Of a DNA stretch of 46,845 nt, positions 40,028 to 46,845 are shown one piece after another. The position numbers were made by a program, and so were the translations under genes. This DNA is from an uncultured Spirochaetaceae bacterium (GTDB taxonomy: Bacteria; Spirochaetota; Spirochaetia; Sphaerochaetales; Sphaerochaetaceae). The notes beneath the pieces are model-generated. The model was given only the letters and a program-made list of their open reading frames with translations, did no database searches and was not told where the DNA came from. How positions within the stretch are numbered: the stretch's first letter is position 1; each line of letters opens with the position of its first letter. Location of the stretch: contig ONWV01000005.1 in assembly GCA_900321635.1 (NCBI GenBank), positions 1-46,845 on the forward strand, in the 5' to 3' direction.

Positions 40028-41362
40028 TTACTCAACAATAACATCGAGGTTGTCAGCAACCTGTGTCTTGAAGTCCTTAATTGCCTGCTCGCGGGTCTTG
40101 GTACCTGCTGTGTACTGGCGGACCTGATCTCTCCAGTAGGTGTTGATTGTCTCATCATACTGGGTGAGGTTCTTTCCGTTTGCATACTGGTTTGCAGGAA
40201 CAAAGACGTCGAACATGTTCTGTCCCTTAAGGAAGTCAAGCTCTCCGTTTGACTTAGCCATGACAGTACCGGAAGCAACACAGTCCTTTGTGCCGCCCTC
40301 TCCGTTGAGAGTTCCGTTTGCCCAGAAGTACTGGAGACCTGTGTCGGAATCGTCGAGTGTGATCCACTTGATGATCTTTGCTACGATGTCAGCATTCTTG
40401 GTATCCTTGTTTGCGAATACCCATGTGCCGCCCCAGAAGAATCCGATGTTCGGAGCACAGACACCCCAGTCGCCGTATGTGTCGCCGCAGTTCTGACCGA
40501 TTGTGTAGTTGATCAGCCATGCCGGACCATAGAAACCGAGAACGGGCTTTGCACCAGCCTGCTTCATATCAGCAAACCAACCTTCCTGCCAGTCACGTGT
40601 ATCGTTGTGGAAGTCGCCGTCCTTAAGCTTCTTGGAAAGGTCAATGAAAGCCTCTCTCTTCGGATCGATGTAAAGCTTACCGTCGACAATCCAACCCTTG
40701 TCAGAGCTGTTTTCAACTGCGTGCCAGATATCACCATCACCGGAGACGATTGCAACACCCTTCTTTCTGATCTCAGCTGCTGTCTCAAAGAACTTGTCCC
40801 AGCTGTTTGTACCGGCACCGATCTTCTCTGCTACAACTGCAGGATCATCAGTTCCGAAAGCCTTCTTAGCAGCTGTTCTGTTGTAGATGAAAGCTCCGCC
40901 TGTTGCCTGATAACCAAGAGCAACCAGCTCGCCCTTTCTGGATCCGATATCGATTGTGTACTGAGCGATGTCAGCTGACTTAACAAGCTTGTCTACATCA
41001 ATTCCGAGGCTCTTGTATGTTGCGGCATAGTCTGCCATGTCGCCCTGAGCATACTTGAGAACGAATGCGGACTCAGCACAGTAGATGTCCGGAGCCTCAG
41101 CTCCACCGGCCTTGAGAGCCTCATCCAGTGCAGGCTGATAAAGACCATCGGTTGTAGCGATGATTGTTGTCTTTACTTCGTACTTGGCAGCCTCTTCCGG
41201 ATGCATCTCGAAATACTTTGTGACCATTCCCGGAACTTCGTCCGTGAATGACATGATGTTCAGAACAGTCTTCTTTCCTGCTCCGGCCTCTGCGGCTCCG
41301 TTAGCAAATACTGCTGAAGTCACGAGAGCCAACACCATAAGTGCGATAACCAGTTTCTTCAT
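40028..41362 (-). CDS. Sugar ABC transporter solute-binding protein
   Basis: A 444-residue exported binding protein of the SBP_bac_1 family. The signal peptide MKKLVIALMVLALVTSAVFA is followed by the spirochaete-like NGAAEA. The mature part has the ordinary family order (VLNIMSFTDEVP near the start, ATGGAFIYNRTAA near 165, WANGTLNGEGG near the end). AAGGAG precedes the start. It is followed by the two CUT1 permeases. The substrate is unknown; the locus (glycosidase, xylulokinase, isomerase) suggests a pentose, pentoside or oligosaccharide. Confidence 0.93.
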   Translation of the reverse strand: MKKLVIALMVLALVTSAVFANGAAEAGAGKKTVLNIMSFTDEVPGMVTKYFEMHPEEAAKYEVKTTIIATTDGLYQPALDEALKAGGAEAPDIYCAESAFVLKYAQGDMADYAATYKSLGIDVDKLVKSADIAQYTIDIGSRKGELVALGYQATGGAFIYNRTAAKKAFGTDDPAVVAEKIGAGTNSWDKFFETAAEIRKKGVAIVSGDGDIWHAVENSSDKGWIVDGKLYIDPKREAFIDLSKKLKDGDFHNDTRDWQEGWFADMKQAGAKPVLGFYGPAWLINYTIGQNCGDTYGDWGVCAPNIGFFWGGTWVFANKDTKNADIVAKIIKWITLDDSDTGLQYFWANGTLNGEGGTKDCVASGTVMAKSNGELDFLKGQNMFDVFVPANQYANGKNLTQYDETINTYWRDQVRQYTAGTKTREQAIKDFKTQVADNLDVIVE

Positions 41363-41408
41363 GTGAACTCCTTTTTCGGGGAAAGCTCCCCTAAGCGTCT
41401 TATCCTAA

Positions 41409-41443
41409 ATCCGTCAGATGCCCCAAGGCCCTGCCTGACGGAT
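41409..41443 (-). promoter_or_regulatory. Stem-loop between isomerase and sugar-binding protein genes
   Basis: ATCCGTCAG (41409-41417) pairs with CTGACGGAT (41435-41443) and encloses GC-rich sequence. There is no clear T-run on the minus strand. It may be an attenuator or processing site inside the operon. Confidence 0.4.
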
Positions 41444-41459
41444 ATTCCACAATTTAATC

Positions 41460-42938
41460 TCAGGCGAACGGATTCTCTGTGCAGTAGAGAGTTCCCGCAG
41501 GTCTGTTGTAATCAATGTTTTTGATTCCCAGATACTTCAAAACTTCAAACAGTGTCTTTCCGCAGTGGCTGAATGCAACAGCTCCGTGGTGCGGGAAGCG
41601 GTTCTGAATAAGTGCATAGCGGTAGAAGCGGCCCATCTCAGGAATTGCGAATACTCCGATTCCTCCGAAGCTTCCGGTTCTGACCGGAAGGACCTCGCCC
41701 TGTGCCACATATGATCTGAGAACGCCCTCGCTGTCACACTGCAGGCGGTAGAAAGTAATCTTGGATGCTGCGATGTCGCCTTCCAGTGTTCCTCTTGTGA
41801 AGTCAGGCGTTCCGCCGTTCTCAAGAAGTCTGTTCTGGATCAGCTGGTACTTCACTGCACGGTCGGAGCACATCTTGCATGACGGTGTGTTTCCGCAGTG
41901 GAAGCCCATGAAGGTATCTGTCAGCTTGTACTGATACTTACCCTTGATCTCCTTCTCGTAGAGAGAAGCTGGGACAGAGTTGTTGATATCAAGCAGCGTG
42001 ACGGCATCTTCTGTCACACAGGATCCGATGTACTCGCTCAGAGCTCCGTAGATGTCTACCTCGCAGCTTACAGGAATTCCCCTTGAAGCAAGGCGGCTGT
42101 TGACATAACACGGCTCAAAACCGAACTGCTTCGGGAATGCAGGCCAGCACTTGTCTGCGAATGCCACGTACTTGCGGGCACCCTTGTGACCTTCTGCCCA
42201 ATCCATCAGGGTAAGCTCGAACTGAGCCATTCTGGGAAGAAGCTCCGGGTAGTTGTTTCCGCTCATGCCAAGTTCTTTGGCCATGTCTGCGACAACAGAA
42301 TCGATTCTCTTGTCTCCGGCATGCTCCTTGTAGCTGACAAGAAGATCCAGCTCTGAGTTCTCCTCAATCTCCACACCAAGCTCATAAAGGCCCTTGATCG
42401 GTGCATTACAGGCAAAGAAGTCCTGAGGACGCGGTCCGAATGTGATGATCTTGAGATTCTTGACTCCGATGACGGCTCTTGCAATAGGAACAAACTCACG
42501 GATCTGGGCAGCAGCCTCAGAGGCTGTCACACACGGGTAGTCGGGAATGTATGCGCTGATATGTCTCATGCCCAGGTTATATGAGCAGTTGAGCATTCCG
42601 CAGTACGCATCTCCGCGGCCGTTGATCAGATCTCCGTCTCCTTCGGCGGCACTTGTGTACATCACAGGACCGCAGAACTTCTGGGCAATCAATGTCTCTG
42701 GAGTCTCAGGTCCGAAGTTGCCCAAGAACACCACAAGGGCATTACATCCGGCCTTCGTAACATCATCCAGAGCCTTAAGTGCATCAGTCTCATTCTCAAC
42801 TGTAACAGGACACTCATAGAGTCCCTTTCCGTATGCTTTGACAATGGCCTCTCTCCTTGCCTTTGAAAGCGAAATCGGGAAACAGTCACGTGAAACTGCA
42901 ATAATTCCGAGTTTTACTTCTGGAACGTTTGAAAACAT
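41460..42938 (-). CDS. L-fucose/L-arabinose isomerase-family protein
   Basis: A 492-residue cytoplasmic protein resembling L-fucose isomerase, which converts aldoses to ketoses with a Mn ion. The N-terminal LGIIAVSRDCFPISLS and the central FLGNFGPETPETLIA stretch fit the N-terminal domains of the family. FHCGNTPSCKMCSDRA near 345-360 is a cysteine-rich variant of the HCGN segment, and AVAFSHCGKTLFEVLKYLG near 455-473 is the C-terminal segment. Whether it acts on L-fucose, D-arabinose, L-arabinose or another sugar cannot be told. It lies four bases after the DUF4867 gene. In a locus with xylulokinase but no xylose isomerase, it might supply the ketose. Confidence 0.85.
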   Translation of the reverse strand: MFSNVPEVKLGIIAVSRDCFPISLSKARREAIVKAYGKGLYECPVTVENETDALKALDDVTKAGCNALVVFLGNFGPETPETLIAQKFCGPVMYTSAAEGDGDLINGRGDAYCGMLNCSYNLGMRHISAYIPDYPCVTASEAAAQIREFVPIARAVIGVKNLKIITFGPRPQDFFACNAPIKGLYELGVEIEENSELDLLVSYKEHAGDKRIDSVVADMAKELGMSGNNYPELLPRMAQFELTLMDWAEGHKGARKYVAFADKCWPAFPKQFGFEPCYVNSRLASRGIPVSCEVDIYGALSEYIGSCVTEDAVTLLDINNSVPASLYEKEIKGKYQYKLTDTFMGFHCGNTPSCKMCSDRAVKYQLIQNRLLENGGTPDFTRGTLEGDIAASKITFYRLQCDSEGVLRSYVAQGEVLPVRTGSFGGIGVFAIPEMGRFYRYALIQNRFPHHGAVAFSHCGKTLFEVLKYLGIKNIDYNRPAGTLYCTENPFA

Positions 42939-42942
42939 AGCT

Positions 42943-43572
42943 TTACCTTTCCTTTATATCGATATTCTCTCCAACAAGACCTACGTGAGCCCCGTTGTGA
43001 GCTTCTCTCGAATCCTTGTGTGCGAGCAGCCACTTGTTGCGGGCTGTCATCCATTTATCCTCTTCGTTTTTTGCAACGTAATCAGGCTTTGCCGTATTTG
43101 TTCCCTTGGGAAGAATGACTGCAACCCTGAAACCTTCATCAGAGACCTGACACGGTGCATAGTGAAGAGTTGTGGCATAGACCTCTACAGCAACTCCTGC
43201 GGGAACCCTGAAAGCTTTCACAAGCGATGTATCCAGCTTTCCGTCCTTAATCTGGCTCTCCTTGGCAAGAAGAAGTACAAAATCCTTTTCGCCGATGTTT
43301 ATCTCACTGTCCCTGTGATACTCCAGACAGTTGAGCTTTGTGTTATAGCCCCAGCACATTCCGATCTGAATCGGCATGCCTCCGAAACCCCTGTCTCTGT
43401 AAGAATCAAAGACCGAGCTCTGCTCAAGGCTCTCGATTCCCGGCTTGTAGGCGGTCCCGCTTTCGGGCATCGGAATCTGAGCCATCCTCTTTGTTAAGTC
43501 ACTGTTTTCAAAGCCATCCAGAATCTTTCCGTACTCTCTGAATGATTCGTCTGAAACAGATTTGATCAGCAT
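42943..43572 (-). CDS. DUF4867-family protein (cupin-like)
   Basis: A 209-residue cytoplasmic protein whose sequence fits DUF4867: IQIGMCWGYNTKLNCLEYHR near 68-87, then EINIGEKDFVLLLA and PAGVAVEVYATTLHYAPCQ near 123-141. The HR/E and Y/H-rich strands suggest a cupin-type metal site (His86, His137 candidates). The function is unknown; similar ureidoglycolate-lyase-like or sugar-isomerase-like cupins act on small ring compounds. It overlaps the end of the araC gene by seven bases and precedes the fucose-isomerase-like gene by four, so it belongs to the sugar operon and may process the same substrate. Confidence 0.7.
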   Translation of the reverse strand: MLIKSVSDESFREYGKILDGFENSDLTKRMAQIPMPESGTAYKPGIESLEQSSVFDSYRDRGFGGMPIQIGMCWGYNTKLNCLEYHRDSEINIGEKDFVLLLAKESQIKDGKLDTSLVKAFRVPAGVAVEVYATTLHYAPCQVSDEGFRVAVILPKGTNTAKPDYVAKNEEDKWMTARNKWLLAHKDSREAHNGAHVGLVGENIDIKER

Positions 43573-44510
43573 ATCTTCCTCCTTGGTTCACCAAGTTTGG
43601 CAAGCAGTTCAACACTCTGGTCTCTGTCGAAGATCCTCTCTTCTGTTCCCAGAGAGCTGGCGAGCGAGTTGCTCAGAATCCTGTGCATGCTCGCGCTCAT
43701 GTTCTTTGAATACTCATCAGGAGTCTTTCCGCACTTTTCCTGGAAAGTCCTGACAAAATACTTGTAGTCTGAAAAACCGCAGGCTCTGTAGATGTCGGAC
43801 ATCTTCATATTTCCTCTGGCTATCATGGAACAGGCATGGTTGAATCTGACTGTGTTCAGATAATCCTGGAAGCTCTGGCCCAGAGCGCTCTGGATGAAGT
43901 GCGACATATAACAAAGCGTAACGCCCTCTGTCTCGGCAAACTCATAGAGCCTGACTTTGTGCATGTAGTTGGCGTCTACGAAGTTGATCAGCCTGACAAG
44001 GCGCTCGTTCTTCTTGCTTCTTGAAAAGTTCTCCTCGTCCGAGAGCGTAGAGAGCGGCATCTTTGAGAGGATCATGTACATTATCAAAGCACACTGTCCC
44101 TTGCAGAACGGCTGGAAGAGTTCATCCTGATTGATGTATCTCTTCATCATCTTGTACAATCCGCTCCTGATTTTGGAAATCTCTTCTGCAGAAAGATAAT
44201 CGGCCGGATGTACGCTCTCGGACACGAGGAGATTGGACAGGCCCAGAAAGCGAGGTGAGACCTGAAGGCACATAAAGGTGCAGCTTTTGTCGACCTTCTT
44301 GAACTCATGGACGAGAGAAGGAGAGAAGAGAACAAGTTCCCCTTCGTTGGCAACAAAGGAGACACCGTCACACTTGATACCCATTGAGTTCTCAATTATC
44401 CAGACCAGCTCCCATTCTGAGTGCAGATGGGCAGAACGGTATGCGACATTATTGAAGAATGCCGTCATTCCTTCTATTTCATTATACTGGACAACCTCAA
44501 TCTCGCTCAT
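43566..44510 (-). CDS. AraC-family transcriptional regulator
   Basis: A 314-residue regulator. The N-terminal half (residues 15-110) is a cupin-like sugar-binding domain with AHLHSEWELVWII, and the C-terminal AraC domain (about 170-270) has two helix-turn-helix units, the second with SDIYRACGFSDYKYFVRTFQEKCGKTPDEY. A C-terminal tail of about 40 residues follows. It is the first gene of the operon it probably controls (itself, DUF4867, isomerase, binding protein, permeases), giving autoregulation. TTGTCATAT direct repeats upstream are candidate binding sites. Confidence 0.92.
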   Translation of the reverse strand: MSEIEVVQYNEIEGMTAFFNNVAYRSAHLHSEWELVWIIENSMGIKCDGVSFVANEGELVLFSPSLVHEFKKVDKSCTFMCLQVSPRFLGLSNLLVSESVHPADYLSAEEISKIRSGLYKMMKRYINQDELFQPFCKGQCALIMYMILSKMPLSTLSDEENFSRSKKNERLVRLINFVDANYMHKVRLYEFAETEGVTLCYMSHFIQSALGQSFQDYLNTVRFNHACSMIARGNMKMSDIYRACGFSDYKYFVRTFQEKCGKTPDEYSKNMSASMHRILSNSLASSLGTEERIFDRDQSVELLAKLGEPRRKIC

Positions 44511-44614
44511 CCGAAACCATCTCCGTTATGTTTTCATTCATAGTCTAAGACAGGTTTTGCCCAAACGCAACATTTTTTTTCTTAATTTCTTATGTAGAAA
44601 AGATTAGAACAATA

Positions 44615-44646
44615 TTGTCATATTTCATACAGCAAGTTTGTCATAT
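44615..44646. promoter_or_regulatory. Candidate AraC-type operator: direct repeats TTGTCATAT
   Basis: TTGTCATAT occurs at 44615-44623 and 44638-44646, 23 bases apart, in the AT-rich region 44511-44690 upstream of the araC gene. The spacing of two helical turns is usual for AraC-family half-sites. A minus-strand -35/-10 pair downstream of the repeats could not be placed firmly. Confidence 0.5.
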
Positions 44647-44691
44647 GACTTTATTGTTTTTATAAACACTTTCAAACATTCACTTTTTTAT

Positions 44692-44727
44692 AAAAAATGA
44701 GCCTGCGAAGCTCTGTGCAGGCTCATT
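44692..44727 (-). terminator. Terminator of the glycosidase-xylulokinase transcript
   Basis: AATGAGCCTGC (44696-44706) pairs perfectly with GCAGGCTCATT (44717-44727). On the minus strand it is followed by TTTTTATAAAAAAG. It lies 88 bases after the xylulokinase stop and separates this transcript from the araC operon. Confidence 0.85.
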
Positions 44728-44814
44728 AGTTCACTGAAAGAACAAACAAATTTCCAGCTGTGTCTTATAATTAAAGGCGGCTGATTTTTCGATTTGTACA
44801 AACCGACTTCACTG

Positions 44815-46290
44815 TCAAATAATTCTAGAAAAAAGACCCTTCATCTCAGGATAGATCTGTCTGAACTCCTGGTATCTTTTCTCATACAGCTTCACAAGCT
44901 TCTCATCCGGCTCGACAGTGGATGAAGTTGATACCAGAATTTCCGCAGCACTCTGAACATCCGGATACAGACCGCAGCCGACCATGGCAAGCATCACAGC
45001 TCCGAAGCCTGGCCCCTGCTCCGTCTTGACCATATCAAGAGGAATTCCAAGGACGTTTGCAAAAATCTTCTTCCAAAGCGGGCTCTTTGCTCCGCCTCCG
45101 CAGATTTTGGATCTTGGAATTTTGATTCCCAGGCTCTTGGCGACCTCGATGCTGTCACGGATGGCAAATGCCACACCCTCCAAAACAGCCTGAACCATGT
45201 CAGCACGGCTTGAGTCCATCGTCATTCCCACAAATGTTCCTCTGGCATTGGTGTCATTGATGGGGCTTCGCTCTCCCATAAGATAAGGAAGGAAGAATAC
45301 ATGGTTCTTTCCAAGATTCTGTGGCTTGATTTCCTTCTGAAGGGAGGCATAGTCATCGGTTCCGAGAATATCCTCGCAGAACCATTTGTTGCACGATGCC
45401 GCACTGAGCATGCACCCCATGAGATGGAAGCCGCCGTCTGCATGTGCAAAAGCATGAAGGGCGTTGTTGGGATCCACTCCGAAATGGTCTGATGAGATGA
45501 AAACGGTTCCTGATGTTCCGATGGAGATGTTGCACTTGCCCTCTCCTACCGTTCCTGTTCCAACTGCAGCCGCGGCATTGTCTCCGGCACCGGCAACTAC
45601 CTTGACGGTTTTGGGAAGACCCAAAGCAGATGCGGCACTTTCTGTCAGATTTCCCACAACCTCGTAGCTTTCAAAAAGCTTCGGCATCTGCGATTCCGAA
45701 ACAGAGCAGATATCAAGCATCTCTTTTGACCACTTCTTGTTCTTTACATCAAGAAGAAGCATTCCGCTTGCATCCGAATAGTCACAGCAATGAACACCTG
45801 TGAGCTTGTAGTTTATGTAGTCCTTCGGAAGCATAATCTTGGAAATACGCTTGAATTTCTCAGGCTCGTGCTTCTTCATCCAGAGAATCTTGGGTGCGGT
45901 GAAACCGGCAAAAGCGATGTTGGCCGTCCGCGCGGAAAGCTTTTCGCGCCCAATTTTCTCATTCAGATACTCCACTTCCTCAGCAGTTCTTCCATCATTC
46001 CAGAGGATTGCAGGTCTGATGACCTTGTCATTGATGTCAAGGGCAACCAGTCCGTGCATCTGACCACCGCTTCCTATTCCGACAACACGGGATGCGTCAA
46101 AGCCTTCCAGAAGCTCGGGAATACCGTCGGTGCAGGCCTTCCACCAGAGCTCGGGATCCTGCTCGGACCAACCCGGATGGGGGAAGATCAGAGGATAGTC
46201 TTTTGACACCGTGTTGAGGATGTTTCCCTTTCCGTCCGAAAGAAGAAGTTTCGTGGAAGACGTTCCAAGATCAATTCCGATAAAAAGCAT
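44815..46290 (-). CDS. xylB: Xylulokinase
   Basis: A 491-residue FGGY-family kinase. GIDLGTSSTKLLL at 5-17 is the phosphate-1 loop, GSGGQMHGLV near 73-82 is the D-xylulose-kinase signature, GAGDNAAAAVG near 234 and GGGAKSPLWKKI near 400 are the ATP-side motifs. It phosphorylates D-xylulose to the 5-phosphate for the pentose phosphate pathway. GGAGG precedes the start, and its ATG overlaps the glycosidase stop by one base (TAATG). No xylose isomerase is in the window. Confidence 0.93.
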   Translation of the reverse strand: MLFIGIDLGTSSTKLLLSDGKGNILNTVSKDYPLIFPHPGWSEQDPELWWKACTDGIPELLEGFDASRVVGIGSGGQMHGLVALDINDKVIRPAILWNDGRTAEEVEYLNEKIGREKLSARTANIAFAGFTAPKILWMKKHEPEKFKRISKIMLPKDYINYKLTGVHCCDYSDASGMLLLDVKNKKWSKEMLDICSVSESQMPKLFESYEVVGNLTESAASALGLPKTVKVVAGAGDNAAAAVGTGTVGEGKCNISIGTSGTVFISSDHFGVDPNNALHAFAHADGGFHLMGCMLSAASCNKWFCEDILGTDDYASLQKEIKPQNLGKNHVFFLPYLMGERSPINDTNARGTFVGMTMDSSRADMVQAVLEGVAFAIRDSIEVAKSLGIKIPRSKICGGGAKSPLWKKIFANVLGIPLDMVKTEQGPGFGAVMLAMVGCGLYPDVQSAAEILVSTSSTVEPDEKLVKLYEKRYQEFRQIYPEMKGLFSRII

Positions 46291-46845
46291 TATTTCACCT
46301 CCAGTTCTATTATCTCTGTTTTGGACAAGGAGCGCGAGTACTCATCAGGCTGGCATGTACCCACATAGAGCACAACCTTTCCTTCTTCAATATATTCGCC
46401 CTTGTCATTCACAACCTTAAGGCTGTCGGACATGATTTCAAGTTCAAAGCTGTCTGTCTTTCCGGCATCAAGACTGATTCGCTTGAATGCCACAAGACGA
46501 GGATTTTCGGGAGCATTTAGGCTTTCTTTGTTCTGAGCGTAGATCTGAATGACATCCTGAGTGAAGACCTTTCCGCTGTTTTTTGCCTTGACGTGAACCT
46601 TCAGGCCATTCTCACAAACCGTATATGAAGATTCAAGAACCTGGATCTTTGAATAAGTCAGACCAAAGCCGAAAGGATAAAGGGGCTTACCCTTAAAGAA
46701 GCGGTACGTTCTGCCCTTCATGGAGTAGTCAGTGAAGTCAGGCATCAAAGAGAGGTCACTCTGATGATAGAAAGTCACCGGAAGCTTTCCGGAAGGACTT
46801 ACCTTTCCGAAGAGGATATCGGAGATAGCCTTTCCTCCCATGACG
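46290..46845 (-). CDS. Glycoside hydrolase family 3 protein (C-terminal part, cut at right edge)
   Basis: The last 184 codons of a gene that continues past the window. GGKAISDILFGKVSPSGKLP and FGFGLTYSKI are the family 3 C-terminal signatures at the junction with the fibronectin III-like domain, which makes up the rest (residues from about 60 on). Such enzymes are beta-glucosidases, beta-xylosidases or N-acetylglucosaminidases. Next to xylulokinase a beta-xylosidase is the best guess. No signal peptide can be judged because the N-terminus is missing. Confidence 0.88.
   Translation of the reverse strand, partial: VMGGKAISDILFGKVSPSGKLPVTFYHQSDLSLMPDFTDYSMKGRTYRFFKGKPLYPFGFGLTYSKIQVLESSYTVCENGLKVHVKAKNSGKVFTQDVIQIYAQNKESLNAPENPRLVAFKRISLDAGKTDSFELEIMSDSLKVVNDKGEYIEEGKVVLYVGTCQPDEYSRSLSKTEIIELEVK

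Overview
The window looks like the chromosome of a host- or gut-associated spirochaete, probably near Sphaerochaeta/Treponema. This is inferred from gene style, not from any search. The supporting signs are: a Gram-negative envelope (a TonB-dependent receptor, two small outer-membrane barrels, a lipoprotein with an SSC lipobox); exported solute-binding proteins whose signal peptides end in AFASGAAEA or VFANGAAEA, a pattern I associate with spirochaetes; anaerobic-type metabolism; many ABC importers; and spirochaete-like gene neighbours. There are no phage genes, insertion sequences or CRISPR arrays. Coding density is high and base composition is even.

Layout. 1-9813: a purine-degradation-type block. 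On the minus strand lie ygfK, ssnA and a molybdopterin hydroxylase subunit cut by the left edge. Diverging from them are two fold-type-II PLP enzymes, the second annotated as threonine synthase. 10015-12000: a TonB-dependent receptor behind a cobalamin riboswitch, so probably a B12 receptor. 12114-12902: a Phd/VapC-type toxin-antitoxin pair next to a tRNA-Leu(UAA) gene and a palindromic element that copies the end of that tRNA. 13141-16503: a coiled-coil membrane protein, a flavodoxin-fold reductase, TcdA and the bifunctional NAD(P)HX repair enzyme. 16504-19590: amidohydrolase, class II aldolase and MtnA-like isomerase, forming a likely 5'-deoxynucleoside (methylthioadenosine / 5'-deoxyadenosine) salvage set. 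19648-23319: a heterodimeric ABC exporter. 23373-24590: an iron alcohol dehydrogenase. 24895-26449: two paralogous outer-membrane proteins, each followed by a nearly identical terminator. 26561-32370: an oppBCDFA-type peptide importer. 32570-36874: a nucleoside phosphorylase, a 6S RNA gene, a TPR protein, tsaE, tsaB and trxB. 36907-37971: a HAD-phosphatase lipoprotein. 38138-46845: a sugar region with an AraC regulator, a DUF4867 protein, a fucose-isomerase-like protein and a CUT1 ABC importer, preceded on the same strand by xylulokinase and a family 3 glycosidase cut by the right edge.

How the genes fit together. The left block suggests fermentation of purines or related heterocycles, with the PLP enzymes possibly handling the amino-acid-like end products. 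Amidohydrolase, phosphorylase, MtnA, aldolase and alcohol dehydrogenase could form a complete route from methylthioadenosine or 5'-deoxyadenosine to dihydroxyacetone phosphate plus a reduced C2 alcohol, although they are spread over 17 kb. The right end is a pentose/pentoside utilisation locus.

The most unusual single observation is the peptide-binding protein at 26561-28300. It carries what is normally the C-terminal end of the family directly after its signal peptide, and it stops where that end would normally begin, so it looks circularly permuted. Other notable points are several genes whose promoters abut the start codon with no Shine-Dalgarno sequence (predicted leaderless mRNAs), the B12 riboswitch, the 6S RNA and a tRNA-derived palindrome.
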